From assembly GCA_903909815.1 (NCBI GenBank), contig CAIVXG010000215.1, forward strand, positions 1 to 42,842: DNA of 42,842 nucleotides, written 5' to 3'. Below are positions 27,643 to 36,307 of this stretch, piece after piece; the stretch's first letter is position 1; each line of letters begins with the position of its first letter. This DNA comes from an uncultured beta proteobacterium (lineage in GTDB: Bacteria > Pseudomonadota > Gammaproteobacteria > Burkholderiales > Burkholderiaceae_C). The position numbers and the translations under genes were made by a program. The notes beneath the pieces are model-generated. The model saw only the letters and a program-made list of their open reading frames with translations, was not told the origin of the DNA and ran no database searches.

Positions 27643-28302
27643 TCAGTCTTCCTTCAGCGCTTCAAGGTTATGGATGTCCAGACTGTCGAACTTCTCGCGG
27701 ATCTGGAACATGAACACGCCCAGGATCAGCACGCCCACCAGCACGTCCAGCGCAATCCCGAACTCCACAATCATCGGCATGCCGTTGGTGACGGTGGTGG
27801 CGGCAAAGATCAGGCCGTTTTCCATCGACAAAAAGCCGATCACCTGCGGCACCGCCTTGGAGCGCGTGATCATCATCAGGAACGACAGCAGTACGCAGGC
27901 CAGCGCAATCCCGAGCGAGCCACCCGCCATGGACGACGAAAGGCGCGAGATCGGCAACGCCAGACTGAAGGAAAAGATCACCAGGCCAATGCCCACCAGC
28001 ATCGTGGTTGGGATGTTGATCAGCGTCTCGACGTCCCAGCGCACGTTCAGGTGCCGGATCACGCGGTGCAGCATCCAGGGAATCAGCATCACCTTGAGCG
28101 CCAGGGTGAGCAGCGCGGAAACGTAGAGGTCGCTTTGATGCGTCTGGTAGCCCAGCAACACCGAAGCCGCCACCAGCGCTGCGCCCTGCATCGTGAACAG
28201 GTTGATGAGCGAGACGATGCGCCGCTGCGAAATCATGGCAAACGACAGCATCAGGATCAGCGTCGCAAACAGGTTGATCAACTGCGGCACGTACTTGATC
28301 AT
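27643..28302 (-). CDS. hyfE: HyfE-like (NuoK-related) membrane subunit
   Basis: This 219-residue protein with about six to seven hydrophobic spans corresponds to HyfE, a fusion-like relative of NuoK with an N-terminal extension. The conserved glutamate region is GFLSMENGLIFAATTVTNGMP, followed by MIVEFGIALDVLVGVLILG. The start at 28302 overlaps the hyfC stop by ATGA. In hydrogenase-4-type complexes this subunit bridges the antiporter modules. Confidence 0.9.
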   Translation of the reverse strand: MIKYVPQLINLFATLILMLSFAMISQRRIVSLINLFTMQGAALVAASVLLGYQTHQSDLYVSALLTLALKVMLIPWMLHRVIRHLNVRWDVETLINIPTTMLVGIGLVIFSFSLALPISRLSSSMAGGSLGIALACVLLSFLMMITRSKAVPQVIGFLSMENGLIFAATTVTNGMPMIVEFGIALDVLVGVLILGVFMFQIREKFDSLDIHNLEALKED

Positions 28303-29249
28303 GCCACCCCCAGCAGGATGTTGACCAGCAGACCGATCACCGCCAGCAGGAACGCCGTGGCCAGGAATTCAGGGACGCGAAAGATGCGCATCTTGGCGCT
28401 GACGGTCTCAATGAAGGCCATCGCGAAGCCGCCGAGCGCGAGCTTCACGACCAGCGCGGGCAACGCCAGCAGCAGCGCCAGCGGCGCGTCGGCCTGCGCC
28501 ACACCCCAGGGGAAGAACAGCGCCAGACCGACGCAGGAATAGGCGAACAACTTCAGGCTGGCGGCCCATTCCAGCAGCGCCAGGTGCCGCCCCGAATATT
28601 CCAGGATCAGCGCCTCGTGGATCATGGTGAGTTCCAGGTGCGTTTCAGGGTTGTCCACCGGCACGCGTGCATTCTCGGCCAGCGACACCATGGTGAAGGC
28701 CACGCCCGCTACCAGAAAGCTGGGATAGATCGCCAGGTCCCGGTGCGCCAGCGTCTCCACGATGGTGGTGAGTGAGGTAGATTTTGAAACCATGGAGGCG
28801 CAAAAAAGCACCATCAGCAAAGCCGGTTCGGCCAGAAAACCGACCAGCATCTCGCGCCTTGCGCCCAGGGCGCCAAAAGCCGTCCCCACGTCCATCGCTG
28901 CCAGCGATATGAAGACTCTTGCCAGCGCGAACAAGCCCACCAACGCAATCGCATCGGCGGCCGGCGACAGTGGCAGATCGGTGGACAGCGTGGGGATGAC
29001 GGCGCAGGCCAGCAGCATGCAGCCGAACACGATGTAGGGCACCATGCGAAACAGCGGTGAGGCGTGCTCAGCCAGCACCGACTCCTTGTTGAAGAGCTTG
29101 TGCAGCACGCGGTAGGGCTGGAAAAACGGCGGCGCCGACTTGTTCTGCAGGCGCGCACGGCACTGGTTCACCCATCCCGTCATCAGCGGCGCGAGCAGCA
29201 GCGCCACCACGATCGCCATCAGTTGCGAAATCAGGCCCAGGATGCTCAT
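28299..29249 (-). CDS. hyfC: HyfC/NuoH-like membrane anchor subunit
   Basis: A 316-residue NuoH/HyfC/HycD homologue with about eight spans, including the NuoH-type loop ENARVPVDNPETHLELTMIH. This glutamate-rich segment lies at the junction with the soluble arm. The start is ATG 29249 after AGGAGG; an in-frame TTG at 29417 would add repeat-encoded sequence (RHCERSAAIQ) and is spurious. Upstream lies a 164-bp tandem duplication, which separates it from hyfB by 324 bp and includes a second copy of its ribosome binding site and ATG. Confidence 0.92.
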   Translation of the reverse strand: MSILGLISQLMAIVVALLLAPLMTGWVNQCRARLQNKSAPPFFQPYRVLHKLFNKESVLAEHASPLFRMVPYIVFGCMLLACAVIPTLSTDLPLSPAADAIALVGLFALARVFISLAAMDVGTAFGALGARREMLVGFLAEPALLMVLFCASMVSKSTSLTTIVETLAHRDLAIYPSFLVAGVAFTMVSLAENARVPVDNPETHLELTMIHEALILEYSGRHLALLEWAASLKLFAYSCVGLALFFPWGVAQADAPLALLLALPALVVKLALGGFAMAFIETVSAKMRIFRVPEFLATAFLLAVIGLLVNILLGVA

Positions 29250-29577
29250 GCAAGCCTCCTGAATTGCCAGCCGATCATGAACGACCCACAGAAGCACCGG
29301 CACACGCACTCCCTCGTCATCGCGAGGCCGTAGGCCGTGGCGATCCATCTCGGCGCGCCACAAAAATACCTGGATTGCCGCGCTTCGCTCGCAATGACGA
29401 ATCCGCAGCTCATGCAAGCCTCCTGAATTTCCAACCGATCATGAACGACCCAAAGAAACACCGGCACACGCACTCCCTCGTCATCGCGAGGCCGTAGGCC
29501 GTGGCGATCCATCTGGGCGCACCACGAAAATACCTGGATTGCCGCGCTTCGCTCGCAATGACGAAACCGCAGCTCAT
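29250..29577. repeat. 164-bp tandem duplication with palindrome, RBS and ATG copies
   Basis: Two units (29250-29413 and 29414-29577) are nearly identical and exactly 164 bp apart. Each contains, in minus-strand order, a TGCGG-TTCGTCATTGCGAG palindrome (29315-29399 and 29479-29563), ATGATCGGTTGGAAATTC, AGGAGGCTTGC and ATGAGC. The third ATGAGC lies across the hyfB stop at 29574-29577. An ancestral ATGA stop/start overlap between hyfB and hyfC was thus probably split by the repeat and then duplicated. Confidence 0.9.
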
Positions 29578-31592
29578 GCCTTCACCCACAGCAGCACCAG
29601 GATCAGCGTGACGAAGCTGTACATCAGGTAGACCGAGATGCGGCCCTGCTGCAACAGGCCGATCACCTTGGACAAGCGCTCCACCCCCGCGGCCACCGGC
29701 AGGTAAAGCCAGTGCCACAGCGGGTCCTCGACCGTGGCGCGGTAGCGCGGCTGCTCGTCAAAGGGCGTGGGCAATTCGCGCGTCATACGAAACATGGGCT
29801 CGAAGATCTGGCGAATCGGCTGCCCAAAACCTTCGGCCGTGTCCTGCATGCGCGCTGTTTGCCAGGGGTAGCCGCAGTCCCAGGGCGCAACGCGCCGGGT
29901 GCGGCCGTGGTAGAGCAGGCGCACCAGCAGGTAGGCCAACGCAAAGCAGGCCAGCACGCCGAACAGGAAGATGGCAGGGGCGTAGCTGGCGCGCTCCAGG
30001 CTCACTGGCACCAGCAGCCAACCGCTGTGGGCCACGGTCTTGGCCAGGCCGTCGGCCACCAGCAGATGCGTCACCGGGTCGATCAGCGCCATCACTTGGT
30101 TTGGCAACAAGCCCAGGCACACGCACCCCAGGGCCAGCCACAACATGCCGATGCGCTCCCAGGTGCCGGCGTCGCGCGCCCGCGACAATTTTTCCTCGCG
30201 CGGTTGCCCCAGAAAGATCACGCCAAAGTACTTGACCATGGTGTAGCCCGACAGCGCCGCGATCAGCGCAATCAGCGCCCCCACCACGGGCACCAGCATG
30301 TTCAAAAACGAGCTCGGCAAGCCGGTGGTGAACAGGAAACTTTGCAGCAGCAGCCACTCCGCGATGAAGCCGCCCAGCGGCGGCAGGCCGGCACAGGCCA
30401 GCACGCCGATGAGCGTGGGCCAGGTAACCCAGGGCATATACCGAATGAGGCCGCCCAGTTTGCCCAGGCTGCGCTCGCCGGTGGCGTGCAGCACCGCGCC
30501 GGTGCTGCAAAACAGCAGGCTCTTGAAGAAGGCGTGGCTGAGCACGTGGTACAGGGCGGCGGTCAGCGCCAGCGCCGACAAGGCGTGCATGCCGTAGGCA
30601 GAGAACAGCAGCGACAGGCCAAAACCGACGCACATCAGGCCCACGTTCTCGATCGAGGAGTAGGCCAGCAGGCGCTTCATCTCCACCTGCACCGTCGAGA
30701 AGACCACGCCGAACAGGGCGGTGGCCAGACCCACGCCCATCAGCAGCACGCCCCACCACCAGATGCGTGTCTGCAGCAGGTCAAAGGCCACGCGCAGCAT
30801 GCCGTAGAGCGCGATCTTCAGCATCACCGCGCTCATGAGCGCGGAAAAAGGAGAAGGCGCGGCCGGATGCGCTTCGGGCAGCCAGGCGTGCAGCGGCAAG
30901 ATGCCGGCCTTGGCGCCAAAGCCGAACAGCGCCAGCACGAACGCGGCCGAAGCCCAAAATGGCGACAGATGCTGGGCGCGCATGCTGGCGAAGGTGTAGT
31001 CGCCGGTATTGGCCTGCAGCACCCCAAAACACAGCAGGATGCCCAAGGCGCCAATGTGCGCCACCAGCATGTAGAGGTAGCCCGCATTGCGGATTTCTGG
31101 GATGCGGTGGTTCGCCATCACCAGAAAGAAGGACGAAAACGCCATCGTCTCCCACACCACCATGAAGGCGTAGGCATCGTCGGCAATCACCACCATCGCG
31201 ATGCTGGCCAAAAACACGTGGTATTCAAGGCAGATCAGTCCCGGCGGCGTGCCCTCACCCTTGCGGAAGTAACCCGCAGCAAAGGCCGAGACACCGGCGG
31301 CGACACCGCCGATGACGATCAGAAAAAAGGCCGAGAGAGAGTCCAGCCGCAGGTGAAACGGCAACTGCGGCAGCCCAATGGGAAGCACCGCGGTCTCGGG
31401 AGTGCTCAAGGCGGCGCTCAAGCCCACACCCAGCAGCAGCAAGGAAAACGCACCGCCAACGGGGAACAACACCACGGCGACGAAGCGAAAGCGCCTGAGC
31501 GCGAACACGCCCAGCACGCCGATCAACATCCACGCCACCACCACCACCAACACCCAGTCCAGATGGACCCAAGCGGCGGGGGCTGTCAGCAT
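29574..31592 (-). CDS. hyfB: HyfB/NuoL-like antiporter subunit of an Ehr complex
   Basis: This 672-residue antiporter-like membrane protein is the largest hydrophobic subunit, with about 16 spans. Key residues: the glutamate in VWETMAFSSFFLV and the GAKAGILPLHAWLPEAHP block with the conserved lysine and histidine. Near the C-terminus WDCGYPW and FGQPIRQIFEP are typical of HyfB. It begins 16 bp after the pal stop, with only a weak ribosome binding site, and heads the membrane-arm genes. Confidence 0.93.
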   Translation of the reverse strand: MLTAPAAWVHLDWVLVVVVAWMLIGVLGVFALRRFRFVAVVLFPVGGAFSLLLLGVGLSAALSTPETAVLPIGLPQLPFHLRLDSLSAFFLIVIGGVAAGVSAFAAGYFRKGEGTPPGLICLEYHVFLASIAMVVIADDAYAFMVVWETMAFSSFFLVMANHRIPEIRNAGYLYMLVAHIGALGILLCFGVLQANTGDYTFASMRAQHLSPFWASAAFVLALFGFGAKAGILPLHAWLPEAHPAAPSPFSALMSAVMLKIALYGMLRVAFDLLQTRIWWWGVLLMGVGLATALFGVVFSTVQVEMKRLLAYSSIENVGLMCVGFGLSLLFSAYGMHALSALALTAALYHVLSHAFFKSLLFCSTGAVLHATGERSLGKLGGLIRYMPWVTWPTLIGVLACAGLPPLGGFIAEWLLLQSFLFTTGLPSSFLNMLVPVVGALIALIAALSGYTMVKYFGVIFLGQPREEKLSRARDAGTWERIGMLWLALGCVCLGLLPNQVMALIDPVTHLLVADGLAKTVAHSGWLLVPVSLERASYAPAIFLFGVLACFALAYLLVRLLYHGRTRRVAPWDCGYPWQTARMQDTAEGFGQPIRQIFEPMFRMTRELPTPFDEQPRYRATVEDPLWHWLYLPVAAGVERLSKVIGLLQQGRISVYLMYSFVTLILVLLWVKA

Positions 31593-31608
31593 GATGCTCA
31601 GTTTGAAG

Positions 31609-32148
31609 TTAACGTGTCTGGTAGTTCACGTCGACACGACGGTTCTTGGCCCAGGAATCCTCGTCGTGCCCCAAGCCCACCGGCTTTTCCTTGCCAAAGC
31701 TCACCGATTCCATCTGACGCTCCGTCACACCCAGCAGCTTCATGGCTTGGCGCACGGCGTCGGCGCGCTTTTGGCCCAATGCCAGGTTGTACTCACGCCC
31801 GCCGCGTTCGTCGGCATGGCCTTCCAGGCGCACGCTGGCGCTGGCATGGCTGTTCAGATACTTGCTGTGCGTCTCGATCAGCGCGCGGCCTTCAGGGGCA
31901 ATTTCGTAGCTATCGTATTCGAAGAAGACGCTGCGCTTGGCCAGGACCGATTGGGGATCATCCAACGGATGCAACACCACCGACTTGACGGTGGATTGCG
32001 CCGGTGGCAACTCGGCGGGCGGCGTGACCGGGGCCGACGGCGTGACCGGGATCACCGGAGCATCGACCACAGGCGTGTCCAACTTGGTGCTGCTGCAAGC
32101 AGCCAGGGTTGCGGCAATGAACAGGGTGGCCAAAAACTTAAAAGTCAC
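31609..32148 (-). CDS. pal: Peptidoglycan-associated lipoprotein Pal
   Basis: This 179-residue OmpA-like lipoprotein anchors the outer membrane to peptidoglycan and joins the Tol-Pal division system. The lipobox is LAAC in the leader FLATLFIAATLAACSS; the C-terminal OmpA domain has FEYDSYEIAPEG, EGHADERGGREYNLALGQ and AVSFGKEKP-like segments. I take GTG 32148 with AAAGGAT upstream; the ATG at 32202 would put 18 residues before the signal peptide. Pal usually follows tolB and precedes cpoB; here neither is present and instead the Ehr operon follows after 16 bp. Confidence 0.88.
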   Translation of the reverse strand: MTFKFLATLFIAATLAACSSTKLDTPVVDAPVIPVTPSAPVTPPAELPPAQSTVKSVVLHPLDDPQSVLAKRSVFFEYDSYEIAPEGRALIETHSKYLNSHASASVRLEGHADERGGREYNLALGQKRADAVRQAMKLLGVTERQMESVSFGKEKPVGLGHDEDSWAKNRRVDVNYQTR

Positions 32149-32293
32149 AAAATATCCTTTCGGGTGAAGCAGCGCCGAGCATGAACTCGGCGGCGCTGAC
32201 ATGTCATTCTAGGACGCTTTCATGGCGCCTTTGCCAAGCCCTACCGCAGGCACTGCCCTGGCGCCCGGTAGAATCAGCCCAAAGGCCACGCAC

Positions 32294-32500
32294 ATGAACA
32301 TCTTTTATCGTCCTTTCTACAAATCCGACATCACGCAATTCCTGGAGCAACTCAAGGCCGCGCGGCCTGAGCTTGCGTCGCAGCAGCAAGCGGGCCGCGC
32401 CCTGCTGTGGGACAAGGCCGTGGACCGCAGCGCCTGGAGCGAGTACCGCGCCTCGCAGGTCGCGCAGCAGCCCTACGTCTACCAGTCTCACGAACAGTGA
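32294..32500 (+). CDS. DUF3460 family protein
   Basis: A 68-residue protein of a small betaproteobacterial family. The signature is FYRPFYKSDITQFLEQLK at the N-terminus, GRALLWDKAVDR in the middle, and a KVAQQPYVYQ-type end (here QVAQQPYVYQSHEQ). Function is unknown. ATG 32294 gives the family length; the frame extends upstream to 32222 without conserved sequence. It commonly precedes scpA, as here (55 bp gap). Confidence 0.9.
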   Translation: MNIFYRPFYKSDITQFLEQLKAARPELASQQQAGRALLWDKAVDRSAWSEYRASQVAQQPYVYQSHEQ

Positions 32501-32555
32501 TCGCAAGCGCTCGGCAGCGGCCGACGTTGCAAGCTGCCCCAGTTGAGCGCGTTGC

Positions 32556-33413
32556 ATGAGTGCCGCAGCCGAGCCACAGCTCTTGCCTGAAGCGGCGGCC
32601 GACCCGCTCGCCGCGATGCCGCAGGTAGTGGACCACATTGCCGTGGCGCGCCTGTATGGCGAGCCGCTGTTTTCGATGCCGCAGGACCTGTATATCCCAC
32701 CGGATGCGCTCGAAGTCTTTCTCGAAGCCTTCGAAGGCCCGCTGGATCTGTTGCTGTACCTGATACGCAAGCAGAACTTCAACATCCTGGACATTCCCAT
32801 GGCCGGCGTCACGCGCCAATACCTCGTCTACGTGGACGAAATCCGGGTGCGCAACCTGGAACTGGCGGCCGAATATCTGTTGATGGCGGCGATGCTGATC
32901 GAGATCAAATCGCGCATGTTGCTGCCGCCCAAGCGCGCAGCCGAGGGCGAGGAAGCCGAAGATCCGCGCGCGGCGCTGGTGCGGCGTTTGCTGGAATACG
33001 AACAGATGAAACTGGCCGCGGCGCGCCTGAACACGCTGCCGCAATTCGGGCGCGATTTTCTCAAGGCCCAGGTGCTGGTGGAACAATCGCTGCAGCCGCG
33101 CTTTCCGGACGTGAACGTGGTGGACTTGCAGGAAGCCTGGCGCGATATCCTCAAGCGCGCCAAGCTGGTTCAGCACCACAAGATCACGCGCGAAGAACTC
33201 TCGGTGCGCGAGCACATGAGCATCGTGCTGCGCCATCTGCAGGGGCGTCAATTTGTCGAGTTTGAAAAGCTGTTTGATCCCGCCCGAGGTGTGCCGGTAC
33301 TGGTCGTGACCTTTATCGCCCTGCTCGAACTGGCCAAGGAAACGCTGATCGAAATCACCCAGGCCGAGGCCTTCGCCCCGATCTACGTGCGACTGGCGTA
33401 TTCGCCGACCTGA
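32556..33413 (+). CDS. scpA: Segregation and condensation protein A
   Basis: This 285-residue kleisin bridges the SMC heads in the chromosome condensin complex. The N-terminal SMC-neck-binding region reads FEGPLDLLLYLIRKQNFNIL and is followed by LELAAEYLLMAAMLIEIKSR, both hallmarks of ScpA. The C-terminal winged helix includes HMSIVLRHLQGRQFVEFEKL. ATG 32556 adds about 50 residues before the conserved core, as in other betaproteobacteria. scpB is not in the window. Confidence 0.95.
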   Translation: MSAAAEPQLLPEAAADPLAAMPQVVDHIAVARLYGEPLFSMPQDLYIPPDALEVFLEAFEGPLDLLLYLIRKQNFNILDIPMAGVTRQYLVYVDEIRVRNLELAAEYLLMAAMLIEIKSRMLLPPKRAAEGEEAEDPRAALVRRLLEYEQMKLAAARLNTLPQFGRDFLKAQVLVEQSLQPRFPDVNVVDLQEAWRDILKRAKLVQHHKITREELSVREHMSIVLRHLQGRQFVEFEKLFDPARGVPVLVVTFIALLELAKETLIEITQAEAFAPIYVRLAYSPT

Positions 33414-33760
33414 TTCAGCCAAAGGCTTTGGCGTATTCAAGCTTGCTGCCAATCTTGAAGGCGCACCCCGTCAATTTCGTCATTGCGAGCGTAAGGCCGT
33501 CATTGCGAGAGTAAGGCCGTCATTGCGAGGAGCTTCAGCGACGCGGCAATCCATGGTGGAAAACTGCGGAAGAAGTCATGGATTGCCGCGCTTCGCTCGC
33601 AATGACGAATCCAGGGTATGCGGCCACCCCGTGAATCCAGGGTTCATGCCGACCTCGTCATTGCGAGGAGCTTCTGCGACGCGGCAATCGCCATGACGAA
33701 TCCGGGGCTCGTGTCCAAGTATGATTCGCCGCCCTGCCCTGTTCGTCTGCGTCCCCATCA
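33414..33760. repeat. Intergenic cluster of dispersed palindromes (copies 5 and part-copies)
   Basis: Three tandem 20-bp half-units CGTCATTGCGAGNGTAAGGC-type start at 33479, 33499 and 33519. The third continues into a full palindrome ending at 33607, with CGGCAATCCATGG mirrored by CATGGATTGCCGCG. A further short element spans about 33657-33698. No gene is seen in this 347-bp gap; the rep promoter must lie within or beside these repeats. Confidence 0.85.
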
Positions 33761-35995
33761 ATGTCTTCCTCCCCTCCCTCCGGTCTGAATTTCGCCCAGC
33801 AAGAAGCCGTCAATTTCATGCATGGCCCCTGCCTGGTGCTGGCGGGCGCGGGCTCGGGCAAGACGCGGGTCATCACGCACAAGATCGCTCGCCTGATCCA
33901 GGTCGGCATGGAACCCCGCCGCATCGCCGCCATCACCTTCACCAACAAGGCCGCCACCGAGATGCGCGAGCGCGCGCGCAGCCTGATCGGACGCGCGGCC
34001 AAGGAAGTGGTGATCTGCACCTTTCACGCGCTGGGCGTGCGCATGATGCGCCAGGATGGCGCGGTGCTCGGACTCAAGCCCCAGTTCTCGATTCTGGACA
34101 GCGACGACGTCACCGGCATCTTGAAGGACTGCGGCGGTACCGTCGATCTGGCCACGGCGCGACAATGGCAATGGACGATCAGCCTGTGGAAGAACACGGG
34201 TCTGAATGCGGCCCAGGCGCTGGTGCAGGCCAAGGACGACAACGAACGCATCATTGCGCGTGTGATGGCGCTGTACGAAGAGCGCCTTGCCGCCTACCAG
34301 AGCGTGGACTTTGACGACCTGATCAGCCTGCCGCTGAAATTGCTGGTGGAGCACGAAACCGTGCGCGACAAATGGCAGGCCGCGCTGGGCCACGTGCTGG
34401 TGGACGAGTATCAGGACACCAACGCCACGCAGTACGAGGTGCTGAAACTATTGGTCGGTGCGCGCGGGCGCTTCACCGCCGTGGGCGACGACGACCAGTC
34501 GATCTACGGCTGGCGCGGCGCCACGTTGGACAATCTGAAGAAGCTGCCCCTCGACTATCCGGCGCTCAAGGTCATCACGCTGGAGCAGAACTACCGCTCC
34601 ACCAGCGCCATCCTGCGCGCCGCCAACAACGTCATCGGCCCCAACCCCAAGCTGTTCCCCAAAAACCTGTGGAGCGACCTGGGCGAAGGCGAGCCGGTGC
34701 GGGTGGTGGACGCCGACACCGAAGAGCACGAGGCCGAGCGCACGGTGGCGCGCATCCAGTCGCTGCGCGGGAGCTTCACGCAGCCTGTGGCGACGTTCGT
34801 GGAGGCCGCCGCGCCGGGCCGCCCCAAGCATGTCGCGCCGTCTCTGGGAGACTCGCACGAGGGCACGGCCCCCTCGGGGGGCAGCTCAGTACGCGAAGCG
34901 ACAAGCGTGGGGGCCACGGAGCTGCGCGACTTTGCCATCCTGTACCGCGCGAATCACCAGGCAAAAACCTTCGAGAAAGCGCTGCGCAAAGCGAACCTGC
35001 CGTACAAGGTCTCAGGGGGCCAGAGCTTCTTCGATCGGGCCGAAATCAAGGACCTGTGCGCCTGGTTTCGGCTGTGGGTGAACAACGACGACGACCCGGC
35101 TTTTTTGCGCGCCATCACCACACCCAAACGCGGCATCGGGCACCAGACCCTGGCGGCCTTGGGCGAGTTCGCCGGCAAGTACAAGCAAAGCCTGTTCGAG
35201 TCGCTGTTCAGTTCGAGTCTGGGCAGCGTAGTGAGTACGCGCGCCGTGGGCAGCCTGCACGAATTCGGTCGCGCCGTGAACGACCTGGAGTTCCGCGCGC
35301 GCCATTGCGTGGGCGCCGAGGACGCGCTCGCCTTCCTGAAGGAATGGCTCAAGGACATCGATTACGAAAAGCACCTTTATGAAGGCGAAGACAGCGAAAA
35401 GGTCGCCGCCGCGCGCTGGACCAATGTGCTGGATTTTTGCGACTGGATGGCCAAGCGCTGCGGCGGCGACATCGATGACGCCGCCGGTGTGACAACGACC
35501 ACCGAACGCAAGAACCTGCTGGAGGTGGCGCAAACCATTTCGCTGCTGTCCACCATCAGCGAGCGCGAGACCGATCAGAACGTCATCACCCTGTCCACGC
35601 TGCATGCAGCCAAGGGCCTGGAGTGGCCGCACGTGATGCTGGTGGGCGTGACCGAGGGTATGCTGCCTTTCAAGCTCGGCGACGACGACAACCCGACCGG
35701 GCGCGCCGACGGACCCATGTCGGAGAGCCTGACGCAGCGTCTGCAGGAAGAGCGCCGCCTGATGTACGTGGGCATCACCCGGGCCCAGCGCACGCTGGCT
35801 GTGAGTTGGACCAAGCGCCGCAAGAAGGGGCGCGAGATGGTACTGGCGCAGCCCAGCCGCTTCATCGCCGAGATGGCGCTGAACAAGGAGACCGTGCGCG
35901 AAGACCCGCGCGCCAAACTCAAGGCGCTGCGCGCCGAATTTGCCAAGAAGGCCGAAAATTCCGCCATCGCCGCAGCCCAAATTGCCCGAAAATAG
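33761..35995 (+). CDS. rep: ATP-dependent DNA helicase Rep (with in-frame insert)
   Basis: This 744-residue superfamily 1A 3'-5' helicase supports replication fork progress. Motifs in order: LNFAQQEAV (Q motif), GAGSGKT (29-35, Walker A), AITFTNKAATEM, LVDEYQDTN (Walker B), GDDDQSIYGWRG, LEQNYRSTSAIL, ITLSTLHAAKGLEW and YVGITRAQRTL. E. coli Rep has 673 residues; the surplus includes a low-complexity stretch around residues 351-386 that is encoded by repeat-like DNA and lies between the motif IV region and LYRANHQAK. The core motifs are intact, so the enzyme is probably functional. Confidence 0.88.
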   Translation: MSSSPPSGLNFAQQEAVNFMHGPCLVLAGAGSGKTRVITHKIARLIQVGMEPRRIAAITFTNKAATEMRERARSLIGRAAKEVVICTFHALGVRMMRQDGAVLGLKPQFSILDSDDVTGILKDCGGTVDLATARQWQWTISLWKNTGLNAAQALVQAKDDNERIIARVMALYEERLAAYQSVDFDDLISLPLKLLVEHETVRDKWQAALGHVLVDEYQDTNATQYEVLKLLVGARGRFTAVGDDDQSIYGWRGATLDNLKKLPLDYPALKVITLEQNYRSTSAILRAANNVIGPNPKLFPKNLWSDLGEGEPVRVVDADTEEHEAERTVARIQSLRGSFTQPVATFVEAAAPGRPKHVAPSLGDSHEGTAPSGGSSVREATSVGATELRDFAILYRANHQAKTFEKALRKANLPYKVSGGQSFFDRAEIKDLCAWFRLWVNNDDDPAFLRAITTPKRGIGHQTLAALGEFAGKYKQSLFESLFSSSLGSVVSTRAVGSLHEFGRAVNDLEFRARHCVGAEDALAFLKEWLKDIDYEKHLYEGEDSEKVAAARWTNVLDFCDWMAKRCGGDIDDAAGVTTTTERKNLLEVAQTISLLSTISERETDQNVITLSTLHAAKGLEWPHVMLVGVTEGMLPFKLGDDDNPTGRADGPMSESLTQRLQEERRLMYVGITRAQRTLAVSWTKRRKKGREMVLAQPSRFIAEMALNKETVREDPRAKLKALRAEFAKKAENSAIAAAQIARK
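34813..34915. repeat. Repeat-like DNA inserted in frame within rep
   Basis: The segment begins GCCGGGCCGCCCCAAG, contains CCCCCTCGGGGGGCAG at about 34870-34884 (a hairpin) and ends AGCGTGGGGGCC. Its ends are roughly mirror-related (GGCCGCCCCA / TGGGGGCC). From memory this matches a class of dispersed intergenic repeats in Comamonadaceae. It encodes a G/S/P-rich loop and keeps the reading frame open. Confidence 0.6.
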
Positions 35996-36307
35996 GCGCT
36001 GACGCCGAAAGCGCGAGAACTTGAAGCGGGGTTTCGTCATTGCGAGCTGCCCGTTTCGGACAGCCGAAACTGCATACAGGCCATGAACCGAGGATTCGTC
36101 ATTGCGAGCGGAGCGCGGCAATCCATATCGCTGGTTAGCCACGATGGACTGCCACGTCGCTTTGCTCCTGGCAGTGACGACGGGGGTGGTCGGTTCATGG
36201 AGAGCGCAGCGCGGCAATCCATGTCTTTTCGTGGTGCGCCGAGATGGATTGCCGCGGCCTACGGCCTCGCAATGACGGAGAATTGGATTGACTTCACTGG
36301 AGCCTTC
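35996..36307. repeat. Intergenic cluster of dispersed palindromes upstream of the ABC importer
   Basis: A half element starts at 36035 (CGTCATTGCGAG). A diverged full palindrome spans 36097-36180 and another 36201-36277. The stretch 36134-36203 is repeated almost exactly at 40492-40560. No gene is seen in this 312-bp gap; the ABC operon promoter should be in it. Confidence 0.85.

Noticed and set aside
29250-29417. N-terminal extension of hyfC from TTG 29417, encoding RHCERSAAIQ
   Set aside because: It is translation of the dispersed palindrome; the same peptide arises wherever the repeat occurs. ATG 29249 with AGGAGG is the real start.
24136-31592. Annotation as an active NiFe hydrogenase-4 or formate hydrogenlyase
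   Set aside because: The large subunit lacks all four NiFe cysteines, and no ferredoxin or maturation genes are present.
29712-31988. Plus-strand frame of 758 codons opposite hyfB
   Set aside because: Glutamine/histidine/arginine-rich shadow of the antiporter gene, with no recognised domain.
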